Shown here: piece by piece, positions 16,402 through 24,006 of the stretch
Position numbering within the stretch: position 1 is the first letter of the stretch
How the letters are laid out: every line of letters begins with the position of its first letter
DNA from: Phycisphaerae bacterium
GTDB lineage: Bacteria > Planctomycetota > Phycisphaerae > Phycisphaerales > UBA1924
DNA: 64,000 nucleotides
Direction: 5' to 3'
Assembly (NCBI GenBank): GCA_014192545.1
Contig: BJHL01000002.1
Span: 1-64,000 of the forward strand
Made by a program: the position numbers and the translations under genes
Notes under the pieces: model-generated
Told to the model about the DNA's origin: nothing
Databases searched by the model: none
What the model saw: only the letters and a program-made list of their open reading frames with translations

Positions 16402-19389
16402 TCAGCAGGTGCCGCCAGCGAGCAGATCGAAGTACTTCACAACGTCTTGGTCGTCAGGGAAGACGCCGTCGTTGTTGATATCGATATCGCAGGGGTCGGG
16501 GTAGGGGCAGGGTGCGCCAGCGAGGACGTTGAAGAAGTCAACAACGTCTTGGTCTTCGGGGAAGACGCCGTTGCGGTTGAAGTCGATGCTGTCGCAGGTT
16601 GGCGCGGGGTTGCCGACTTGGATGGTGAAGGTTTGCCAGGTTGCGTTGCCGCTGTCTTCGAAGGCGATGACGAGCAATGTGTTCTCGCCGTTTTGCAGGC
16701 CGCCGAGTGTGCGCGACCAATCGAAGCGATCGTCTTGGGTGCAGAGGTTGCTGGCGGTTGCGAGGTTGAGCGGGTTGGTCAGGTTCGCAGGGTTGATGAC
16801 CATGTGGGTGCGCGTGGTCTGCCGATCGGTGCTCTTGATGGCGAAGCGGAAGGTTGTGGTGTTCTCAGGTAGCGGCGAGGGGTTCGCGAAGGTGAACTGG
16901 GGCGGCGCGCGATCGACGTAGATCGCTTGGCGGAACTCGCGGAAGAGCGGGCCTTCCCATGCGATGCGCTTGCGGAAGGCGACGACGCTGATGTAGTTGA
17001 AACCTTCGGGCAGGAGCGTGGTATCGATGAGTTGTTCGTACAAGCCGTTGGTGTTCGCTGTGTTGGCGAGAGGTTGACGGACGGTGACGAAGTTTTCGTA
17101 ACCAGGCACCACGCTATTCGTGAAGGGAATGTCGGTGCTTCCGCTGGCGTTGAGGTCTTGGAAGCCCTGATTGATGCGGAAGACGGCGTTGTCGTCGGCG
17201 ACGTCGTTGTTGCCTGCGCCTGTGTCGCCGTTCACGGTCGTGAGTTTGAGGCGGAAGGTGCTGCCGGTGATGATCGGCAAGGCATTCGCGCGGCGGCGCC
17301 AACTGGGGACGGTGATGTCGTCAATAGGAATAGCGCTGGGTGTGGTGCCATTCGCGTTGAGAATTTCGAGCGTGCCTGCGGGAAGGGCGGGGGCGTAGGC
17401 GACGAAGCCACGGTTGTGTTCGAGGTTGGTGCCCGGCGCGGTGTTGCGGGGGATTCGCAAGGTGACGCTGCCACCTGCGCCGACGGTGAGGACGTCGGAG
17501 ATGTCGTTGTTGGGATCGACGGCGCTGCTGGAGGCGTTGCCGCTGTATTCGAGCAGGCGCGTGCCTGCGGGGAAGTTGGTTGCGACGGTGCGTTGATCGA
17601 AACCGGCGTCGTAGCGGTCGTTGGTGCCGACGAGGACGTTGCCGGAGATTTGTCCAACGCCGGCGTTGGTGCGACGCTCGAAGACGAAGGTGTCATCGTC
17701 TTGCCAACGGGGCACGAACTCGCCGCGGCCGGTCATGTTGTTGAGTTGAATCATGCGCGTGAGCACATCGTTGGTTGCGCTGATGGGCAAGCCGCCTGGG
17801 CGCGTCTGCGTGATGTTGGGCTCGACGCCGAAGACGGGCAGCAGGCCGTGGCGAGGCCAGAAACCGCCGCTGCGATTGACGCCGCGAGCGTTGTGGTAGA
17901 ACTTTTTGACGCCTGGGCGCATGGCGAGATACGCGTGGGCGTACCAGCCTTGCTGTTTGGCGGTGGGCACGCCAGGTGCGCTGCCGCCGTTGCCGTTGCT
18001 GCCGTTATCGTGGCTGAAGATGTGGTTGACGCCGATGGTGCCGTTGTTGAAGCCGTCGTCGGTGGTGTCGATGTGCGTGTTGAGGACGTTGTTGCTGCTC
18101 CAACTGCCAAGGCCGCCGCCGCTCACCAGATCGCGCAGGCGACCTGCACCGCCCAGGTCGAGCGCATCGCGATTGCCGAAGGCATCGCCCGCGGCGTTGC
18201 GACCGCTTGCGCGACCGTTGGGCATGCGGATGTAGCGATCGAAGGTGAAGTCGTTGCCTTCGACGCTTTCGCCGAAGCTGTAGGGAATGACGAAGCGGCC
18301 GTCGGGGGTTTGGCGGCGGTTGTAGACGACGCCGTCGTAAAAGGTGTCGTAGAACCAGCTGGGCATGTGCTTGATGGCGTCGATGCGGAAGCCGTCGACC
18401 TTTTTGACGTCGAGCATCCACTGGGTCCAGCGAATGAGATAGCCGGTGGCGTTCTCAGGGACGGGGTCTCCATCGAGCGGGTTTGCCTGGTTGAATCGGC
18501 CCCAGTTCTGCGTTTGCGCGGGCTCGTTGCGAGCGGGCACGTTGCAGGAGGCGAAGATGCCTGTCGTCAAAGCACCGGCCCACGCGCTGCCATTGGTTTG
18601 CTGCGTGCCGGTGTTGAAGAAGTTGTCTTGGGGCAGGGCGGTATCGCGATAGAAGCGACGGTTGTTGGCGTCAGGGCGATTGAAAAAGTTACCGCCGGGA
18701 ATGTTGAGGGGATTGGTACTGTCGATGGGTTGGCGAATGTAGTTGTTGTTGCTGGCGTGATTGATGTCGATGAGCGCGACGAGGTCGCCGTTGTGGAGGC
18801 AGTAGTTGGGGTTGTTCGGGTTTTCGCTTTGGAGGTAGCCGCTGACGTTGCCTGCGAAAAAGTCGCCCCAGTTATCGGTTGATTGCTTGCCTGCCGGGCC
18901 TGAGATTGGTCCCATCCAGAAGCCGGGGTAGCCGCCGTCTTGTTGGAACAACTGGCTGGTCTGCCGACCGGCGTTGTGGTTGAGCACCATGTCGATGTAG
19001 ACGAGGGTGTTGGCGCGGTGGAACTCGGTCATGACGGAGTCGAAGTAGGACTCGGTGCCATAGGCGGTTTGGCGACCGGGTGAGCCCAGGTCGAAACGAT
19101 CGAAGGGGTCGTATCCCGCGCTGAATGAATTTTGGTTGGCATCACGCGGGCTGATGTAGCCGCGGCTGACTGGCGGGAGCCACACGTTTCCCCAGCCCGC
19201 TATGAAGAAGTCGGGCATGCGGCGTTCCATGTCGGCGAAACGACACTCGAACCACTGCAGCATTGGTGCTGGGTCTTCTTGTGCCATGGCCGATTGGGGC
19301 AGCGCAAACGCGGCGCCGGCGGCGAGGGCGAGCAGACCGGATTGAAGGTGTCGAGCAGACTTTGGACGGCTATTGACCTGATGCATCAT
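16402..19389 (-). CDS. Secreted GH13 alpha-amylase with paired C-terminal repeats
   Basis: About 995 residues, from tandem Met codons at 19389/19386 with GAGG about 8 bases upstream. The signal peptide ends near QSAMAQ. The (beta/alpha)8 domain has all GH13 signposts: YIDMVLNHN (region I), VDGFRIDAIKH with nucleophile Asp337, FGESVEG with acid/base Glu374, and SHDNG with Asp461. It should cut alpha-1,4-glucans outside the cell. Residues ~600-900 are beta-rich accessory domains. The last ~65 residues repeat the DFN-x-NGVFPED-x-DVVDFF motif of the neighbouring secreted protein. A terminator follows. It faces a GH31 gene across a 393-bp divergent region. Confidence 0.92.
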   Translation of the reverse strand: MMHQVNSRPKSARHLQSGLLALAAGAAFALPQSAMAQEDPAPMLQWFECRFADMERRMPDFFIAGWGNVWLPPVSRGYISPRDANQNSFSAGYDPFDRFDLGSPGRQTAYGTESYFDSVMTEFHRANTLVYIDMVLNHNAGRQTSQLFQQDGGYPGFWMGPISGPAGKQSTDNWGDFFAGNVSGYLQSENPNNPNYCLHNGDLVALIDINHASNNNYIRQPIDSTNPLNIPGGNFFNRPDANNRRFYRDTALPQDNFFNTGTQQTNGSAWAGALTTGIFASCNVPARNEPAQTQNWGRFNQANPLDGDPVPENATGYLIRWTQWMLDVKKVDGFRIDAIKHMPSWFYDTFYDGVVYNRRQTPDGRFVIPYSFGESVEGNDFTFDRYIRMPNGRASGRNAAGDAFGNRDALDLGGAGRLRDLVSGGGLGSWSSNNVLNTHIDTTDDGFNNGTIGVNHIFSHDNGSNGNGGSAPGVPTAKQQGWYAHAYLAMRPGVKKFYHNARGVNRSGGFWPRHGLLPVFGVEPNITQTRPGGLPISATNDVLTRMIQLNNMTGRGEFVPRWQDDDTFVFERRTNAGVGQISGNVLVGTNDRYDAGFDQRTVATNFPAGTRLLEYSGNASSSAVDPNNDISDVLTVGAGGSVTLRIPRNTAPGTNLEHNRGFVAYAPALPAGTLEILNANGTTPSAIPIDDITVPSWRRRANALPIITGSTFRLKLTTVNGDTGAGNNDVADDNAVFRINQGFQDLNASGSTDIPFTNSVVPGYENFVTVRQPLANTANTNGLYEQLIDTTLLPEGFNYISVVAFRKRIAWEGPLFREFRQAIYVDRAPPQFTFANPSPLPENTTTFRFAIKSTDRQTTRTHMVINPANLTNPLNLATASNLCTQDDRFDWSRTLGGLQNGENTLLVIAFEDSGNATWQTFTIQVGNPAPTCDSIDFNRNGVFPEDQDVVDFFNVLAGAPCPYPDPCDIDINNDGVFPDDQDVVKYFDLLAGGTC

Positions 19390-19782
19390 CTTCCGGACCT
19401 CAAGGTGTTGATAACCCGCAGGCTGCGGGCAAGGGAGCGAACGTTCGAACATGCTTCCTGCATGTTGCATGTACACCAAACTCGTGGACGGACTGGCGGA
19501 CGAACAACAAACGCATGTGTAGTACGAACGCCAGCGTCGCAGTATCCCAAAAAATGCGCAGGGTGCAACGTAAACACGTTGGAAATTGTTGAATTCACAA
19601 GGTATTTGACGTGTTCCAAAAACACCAACCGGCCAAGAGTCGTTTTCTCGGCCTCACAAAACCCGTGAACGAAAACCACCGCTGAGCGTCCAGTATTTCG
19701 GATGGGCGGCGTCGCTATGCTGCTTGTCGATATTCGATTCTTCCTCGCCCCGCCGCGCGGGCTCTTCCGGAGAAGCTTGGTT
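19390..19782. promoter_or_regulatory. Divergent GH13/GH31 intergenic region with promoter and candidate operator
   Basis: No gene is seen. For the minus-strand amylase, TTGCAC (19568-19563), a 16-base spacer and GATACT (19546-19541) look like a promoter. Just upstream, AACACGT (19573-19579) and its inverted partner ACGTGTT (19609-19615) lie 36 bp apart in an AT-richer stretch, as expected for a transcription-factor site. Near the amylase start there is a 7-bp hairpin with arms CCCGCA(G)/(C)TGCGGG at about 19411-19426. No strong promoter is obvious for GH31. Confidence 0.45.
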
Positions 19783-22140
19783 ATGACTCGATCTGTCACG
19801 CTTTCGTGTGTTGCCCTGCTCGTTCTTCTCGCTGGTCAGGCAAACGGTGAACTGCCACAAGGTGCGACGGCGCCGGGGCAGAACATGCCTAGCACGCTGA
19901 CGGGTGAACTGATTGGCGACCGCATTGCACGGTTTTTTGCGAGCCCGCAGGCGCGTGAGAATGCGTTGCCTAGCTATGCGATTGAGAAGGAAACTGGTCC
20001 GGGTAAGCCGCTTGATGGGTCGGTGAAGACGCAGCCGGTGTATTCGCTCCGTGATGGCAAGCAGACGGCGATTGTGAGAATCGCGCCGGGGACGAGTTTG
20101 TATGGCACGGGTGAAGTTGCAGGTCCCCTGGAGCGCAACGGGCGCAAGACGATTGCGTGGAACACGGATGCGTATGGATATCAGGATGATGCGGTGAGCT
20201 TGTACAAGAGCCATCCGTGGGTGCTGGCGGTTCGGGCTGATGGCAGCGCGTTTGGGGTGCTGGCGGATACGACGTATCGGGTTGAGATTGATACTGCGGC
20301 GGATGCGGCGGATGAGATTCGGTTCACTGCTGATGGTCCGGCATTTCCGGTGATCATCATTGAGCGTGATAGTCCGATTGAAGTGGTACAAGCGGTGACG
20401 AAGCTGACGGGCTTGCCGCCACTGCCGGCGTTGTGGACGCTGGGGTATCACCAGTGTCGGTATAGCTATTACCCGGATACGCGGGCGCGGGAGATTGCGA
20501 GCAATTTCCGGGATCGCGATATTCCGGCGGATGTGATTTGGTATGACATTGATTACTACGAGAGCTTCCGTTGCTTTACGTTTGATCCGGTGTTGTTTCC
20601 TGATCCGAAGAAGCTGAACGCTGATTTGCTGGCGCAGGGCTTTCACAACGTGTGGATGATCAATCCTGGCATCAAGAGCCGGGAAGAGCCAAGCCCCAAC
20701 GAGCCGCCTGCTGAAGAGCGCATGAAGGAATCGGCGGAGATTCGCCGGGCGCGCGAGACGCAGCGCGATGTGTTCCGCGCGATTCGTGATAGCGGCAAGG
20801 TGGAAGACGTTTACGTGAAGCGAGCGGATGGCAAGGTGTATGAAGGTGAAGTATGGCCTGGCTGGTGCTTTTTCCCGGATTACACGCAGCCGCGGGTGCG
20901 CGAGTGGTGGGCTCCCAAGTACAAGCCCTTCATGGATGTGGGCGTGACGGGTGTGTGGAACGACATGAACGAGCCGGCGATTTTCAATGTCGCTTCGAAG
21001 ACGATGCCAGAGGACAACATTCACCTTGGTGATCCGAATTTGCTGACGCCCATGGGCAGCCCGCAAGGGGCAGCGAAGGCGAAGGGCGATCATGCGCGGT
21101 ATCACAACGTGTTTGGGTTGATGATGGTGAAGGGTTCGCGCGAAGGCATTCAAGCGAGCAATCCGGACAAGCGACCGTTTGTGCTGAGTCGTGCGACGCA
21201 TATTGGTGGGCAGCGCTATCACGCGGGTTGGAGTGGTGACAACACGGCGAACTGGTATCACGTTGAAGCCAGCGTGCCCATGACGCTGAACATGAACCTT
21301 TCGGGTCTGAGTTTCTATGGACCGGACATCGGCGGGTTTGCGGCTGATGGTGATGCGCAGATGTTTGAGCGTTGGATTGGGTATGGCACGATGCTGCCGT
21401 TCTGCCGGAGCCATACGGGCAAGGGGAACATTGATAAAGAGCCCTGGGCGTTTGGTCCGGAGGTTGAAGAGACTTCGCGGCTTGCGATTCAGCGGCGGTA
21501 TCGGCTCATGCCTTACATCTACACGCTCTTTCGCGATGCGAGTGTGAACGGCACGCCTGTGATGCAGCCGCTGTTCTTTACGGATGCGAAGAACCCTGCG
21601 CTGCGGAGCGAAGATGATGGGTTCTTGCTGGGTGGTGATTTGCTGGTTATGCCGCAGCTTGTGCCGGATCGCAGTCGGCAGAGTGTGATGCCTAGCGGCA
21701 ACTGGCGCGAGCTTGCGTGGGATGCGGCGGCGAGCCCAAAGAACACGACGAAGGGTTTGGATAGTCAGAACAATGATTTGCCGCGGCTGTACGTTCGGCC
21801 CGGTGCGATTATTCCGACAGCGCCGGTGATGGAGTACACGGGTGAGAAGCCAGTTGATCCGATTACGCTGATCATCAGCCTGGATGAAGCTGGCGCGGCG
21901 CGCGGCGAGATGTATGAAGATGCGGGCGATGGGTATGCGTATCGCGAGAAGGGCGAGTTCCTTCGCACGCAGTATGTGGCGCAGCGGGCGGGTGAGACGG
22001 TGAAGGTGAATGTGTCGGGCGTTGAGGGTGGGATGAAGCGGCCGGCGCGCAATGTGATTGTTCGTGTGCTGCTGGATAATGGGCGGGAAGTGACGGGGAT
22101 GGGGAAGGATGGGACGGAGATTAGTGTGAAGTTGAATTGA
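19783..22140 (+). CDS. GH31 alpha-glucosidase, exported
   Basis: A 785-residue glycoside hydrolase that should release glucose (or xylose) from alpha-linked ends. A signal peptide occupies the first ~22 residues (VALLVLLAGQANG). GGAGAAG precedes ATG 19783. The N-terminal beta-sandwich ends near 210; the catalytic barrel starts at WTLGYHQCRYSYYPDT. The nucleophile is Asp394 in WNDMNEP and the acid/base is Asp486 in WSGDNTANW. The C-terminal beta domains contain RPGAIIP. Paired with the divergent GH13 amylase, it suggests stepwise starch or glycogen breakdown outside the cytoplasm. A perfect terminator follows at 22175. Confidence 0.93.
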   Translation: MTRSVTLSCVALLVLLAGQANGELPQGATAPGQNMPSTLTGELIGDRIARFFASPQARENALPSYAIEKETGPGKPLDGSVKTQPVYSLRDGKQTAIVRIAPGTSLYGTGEVAGPLERNGRKTIAWNTDAYGYQDDAVSLYKSHPWVLAVRADGSAFGVLADTTYRVEIDTAADAADEIRFTADGPAFPVIIIERDSPIEVVQAVTKLTGLPPLPALWTLGYHQCRYSYYPDTRAREIASNFRDRDIPADVIWYDIDYYESFRCFTFDPVLFPDPKKLNADLLAQGFHNVWMINPGIKSREEPSPNEPPAEERMKESAEIRRARETQRDVFRAIRDSGKVEDVYVKRADGKVYEGEVWPGWCFFPDYTQPRVREWWAPKYKPFMDVGVTGVWNDMNEPAIFNVASKTMPEDNIHLGDPNLLTPMGSPQGAAKAKGDHARYHNVFGLMMVKGSREGIQASNPDKRPFVLSRATHIGGQRYHAGWSGDNTANWYHVEASVPMTLNMNLSGLSFYGPDIGGFAADGDAQMFERWIGYGTMLPFCRSHTGKGNIDKEPWAFGPEVEETSRLAIQRRYRLMPYIYTLFRDASVNGTPVMQPLFFTDAKNPALRSEDDGFLLGGDLLVMPQLVPDRSRQSVMPSGNWRELAWDAAASPKNTTKGLDSQNNDLPRLYVRPGAIIPTAPVMEYTGEKPVDPITLIISLDEAGAARGEMYEDAGDGYAYREKGEFLRTQYVAQRAGETVKVNVSGVEGGMKRPARNVIVRVLLDNGREVTGMGKDGTEISVKLN

Positions 22141-22174
22141 TGTGGTGGTGGATAGACATTGAATCGCATGAGCA

Positions 22175-22202
22175 AGCGGAGCCGGGTGGCTCCGCTTTTT
22201 TC
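22175..22202 (+). terminator. Rho-independent terminator after GH31
   Basis: AGCGGAGCC (22175-22183), loop GGGT, GGCTCCGCT (22188-22196), then a T run. This is a textbook 9-bp GC-rich stem. It separates GH31 from the LOG-family gene. Confidence 0.92.
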
Positions 22203-22256
22203 TTGTGCAGTTTTGCTGCGTTTGGAGCTTCATCGCGTGAGTACGTACACTCGCGG

Positions 22257-22823
22257 ATGGAGAGCAATACGAAGCCGATTCGGCGGGTTTGTGTGTTTTG
22301 TGGCGCGAGCACTGGGAGGCGTCCGGAGTACATCGCGGCGGCGCAGGAGCTTGGTCGACAACTCGCAGAGCGCGACATCATTCTGGTGTATGGGGGCGGA
22401 CGGGCGGGGCTGATGGGCACGATTGCGGATGCGGCGCTTGCGTCGGGTGGGCAGGTGATTGGGGTGATTACGAAGCTGCTGCAAGATCGGGAGCTTGCGC
22501 ACACGGGTGCGACGGAACTGCATGTTGTTGACACGATGCACCAGCGGAAGATGATGATGGCGACGCTTGCTGATGCGTTTGTTGCGTTGCCTGGCGGGCT
22601 GGGGACGCTGGATGAGATATTTGAGATTCTGGCGTGGGCGCAGCTGGGGATTCACAACAAGCCGATGGGGCTGCTGAATACGTGTCATTTCTATGACAAG
22701 CTGTGGGAGTTCATTGATCAGATTGATCAGGAGAACTTTTTGCGGCTGAATCATCGCGCGGACATTATTTTTGAGGCGGATGTGACGCGGATGGTGGATC
22801 GGCTTGCGAGGAGCGTTCGCTGA
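22257..22823 (+). CDS. LOG family protein (TIGR00730 type)
   Basis: A 188-residue Rossmann-like protein of the lysine decarboxylase-like/LOG family. Members typically hydrolyse nucleoside 5'-monophosphates to free base and ribose 5-phosphate. Motifs are VCVFCGAS at the N-terminus, VYGGGRAGLMG, and PGGLGTLDEIFE with the catalytic PGGxGTxxE. ATG 22257 gives a family-length protein; the longer open frame would run through the GH31 terminator and is rejected. The ribosome binding site is weak. Convergent with the SDR gene. Confidence 0.88.
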   Translation: MESNTKPIRRVCVFCGASTGRRPEYIAAAQELGRQLAERDIILVYGGGRAGLMGTIADAALASGGQVIGVITKLLQDRELAHTGATELHVVDTMHQRKMMMATLADAFVALPGGLGTLDEIFEILAWAQLGIHNKPMGLLNTCHFYDKLWEFIDQIDQENFLRLNHRADIIFEADVTRMVDRLARSVR

Positions 22824-22843
22824 GCGAGTTGAGGCGCGAAGAG

Positions 22844-23656
22844 TCAGGTTGCGCGTTTCATGCGTTGATCCATCATGCGGGCGAGGGCGAAGTCGGCGAG
22901 GCGTGGGAACATGCCGGCGAAGCCCAGTCCCATGCGCATTGGCAGGCTGGTCCACACTTCGCCTTTGGGCTTTCGCAGGCAGGCGACGACGGCGTCGGCG
23001 ACGCGAGAGGCGGGCTGCATGAAGCGTTCGGGCGATTTGCTGAGCAGCTTTGCGCCGCGGCCTTCGACTTTTTCGAAGAATTCGGTTTTGGTGCCTATGG
23101 GATGCACGCTGCTGACGAAGATGCCGGCGCTGCGAAGTTCGTGGCGAGTTGCGCGTGCGAAGTGATCTTGCATGGCTTTGCTGGCGCAGTAGGACGAGTA
23201 CATGGGAAGGCCGATCTTCGCGAGGCAACTGCTGCACCAGAGGACGTGGCCATTGCCGGCTTTGGTCATGTGGGCGAGCGCGGGGCGGATGACGTTGACG
23301 CTGCCCCAGAAGTTGGTTTCGAACATCGCGCGGATTTCTTCGTCGGTTTGCGAGAGGAAAGACTGCTCGACGCCGTAGCCGGCGTTTGCGAAGACGCTGT
23401 AGATTGAACCGAATTCTCGTACGGTGGCGTCGATGAGAGCGGCGCATTCTTCGGGCTTGGTGACATCACAATTGACCGTGATGACTCGCCCGCCGGCTTG
23501 CTTAATTTTCGTCGCGACGTCGGCCAATTTGTCGGCGCGTCTGGCGGCAATGGCGACGGGCATGCCGGCTTTCGCGCACGCCATTGCTGTTGCGGCTCCG
23601 ATTCCGGAACTTGCGCCGGTGATGGCGATGGGGAGATTGGTCAGGTCTTTGGGCAT
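22844..23656 (-). CDS. Short-chain dehydrogenase/reductase
   Basis: A 270-residue classical SDR. TGASSGIG (residues 14-21) binds the dinucleotide, ANAGYG follows, and the catalytic Ser-Tyr-Lys set is WCSSC...YSSYCASK. Substrate unknown. The Arg pair after the second strand (AARRADK) suits NADP(H). C-terminal residues ~225-270 are hydrophobic/amphipathic and may touch the membrane. It lies downstream of the entericidin-like gene, with a terminator between them. Confidence 0.85.
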   Translation of the reverse strand: MPKDLTNLPIAITGASSGIGAATAMACAKAGMPVAIAARRADKLADVATKIKQAGGRVITVNCDVTKPEECAALIDATVREFGSIYSVFANAGYGVEQSFLSQTDEEIRAMFETNFWGSVNVIRPALAHMTKAGNGHVLWCSSCLAKIGLPMYSSYCASKAMQDHFARATRHELRSAGIFVSSVHPIGTKTEFFEKVEGRGAKLLSKSPERFMQPASRVADAVVACLRKPKGEVWTSLPMRMGLGFAGMFPRLADFALARMMDQRMKRAT

Positions 23657-23699
23657 GCAACATCATTGCGTGCGTACCGGTGTGTTGCTCACGCAGTGC

Positions 23700-23734
23700 A
23701 AAAACGACAAGACGCCGCGAACGCGACGTCTTGT
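23700..23734 (-). terminator. Rho-independent terminator of the entericidin-like gene
   Basis: On the minus strand ACAAGACG-T-CGC pairs with GCG-G-CGTCTTGT (12 pairs including one G-T) around a GTTC loop, then CGTTTTTG. It lies 24 bp after the stop codon at 23758. Confidence 0.88.
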
Positions 23735-23757
23735 GACTTTATCTGATCAGCGATCAA

Positions 23758-23892
23758 TTACTTGGTGATCGCTTCTTCGGTCTTCTCGCCGGCGTACTGA
23801 ATGTCTTTGCCTGCACCCTTGACGGTTTGGCAACCAGCCATGACGGCGGTGAGTGCGAGCAGGGCCAGCGAGATCTTCGTGCGCATCTTCAT
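23758..23892 (-). CDS. Entericidin-like small lipoprotein, 44 residues
   Basis: A short gene easily missed by length cut-offs. Translation gives MKMRTKISLALLALTAVMAG, then Cys21 and QTVKGAGKDIQYAGEKTEEA, ending ITK. The basic start, hydrophobic core and lipobox MAGC predict a lipoprotein. The 'T-V-x-G-x-G-x-D-I-x-x-A-G-x-x-I/T-E-x-A' tail is the entericidin EcnA/EcnB signature; that family is known as small envelope lipoproteins linked to stress or programmed lysis. AAAGGGA lies about 6 bases upstream. It has its own promoter and terminator, so it is an independently controlled, potentially highly expressed mRNA. Confidence 0.88.
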   Translation of the reverse strand: MKMRTKISLALLALTAVMAGCQTVKGAGKDIQYAGEKTEEAITK

Positions 23893-23921
23893 AGTTTCCC
23901 TTTCGAGAGTGTGGATGTGGT

Positions 23922-23951
23922 GCTAGCGACATCGCTAGCGGTTGTAGTATA
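23922..23951 (-). promoter_or_regulatory. -10 box and palindrome at the start of the entericidin-like mRNA
   Basis: On the minus strand TATACT (23951-23946) is followed at once by a perfect 7-bp inverted repeat, GCTAGCG / CGCTAGC (23922-23928 and 23933-23939, loop of 4). The palindrome would sit at the transcription start, acting either as an operator or as a 5' stabilising hairpin. The -35 match is poor. Confidence 0.5.
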
Positions 23952-24006
23952 CCAGACCTCCCTGATGTGTGCCATCCGTGCTTCCAGTCGCTCGGCGCGA
24001 ATCGAC

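Noticed and set aside
16927-18882. 651-codon plus-strand open frame
   Set aside because: Antisense of the alpha-amylase; Val/Ala/Gly/Glu-rich shadow without start signals.
19654-22233. 859-codon minus-strand open frame
   Set aside because: Antisense of the GH31 gene, whose catalytic motifs are unmistakable on the plus strand.
22137-22256. Earlier start for the LOG-family protein
   Set aside because: The extension would translate through the GH31 terminator hairpin and adds residues unlike the family.
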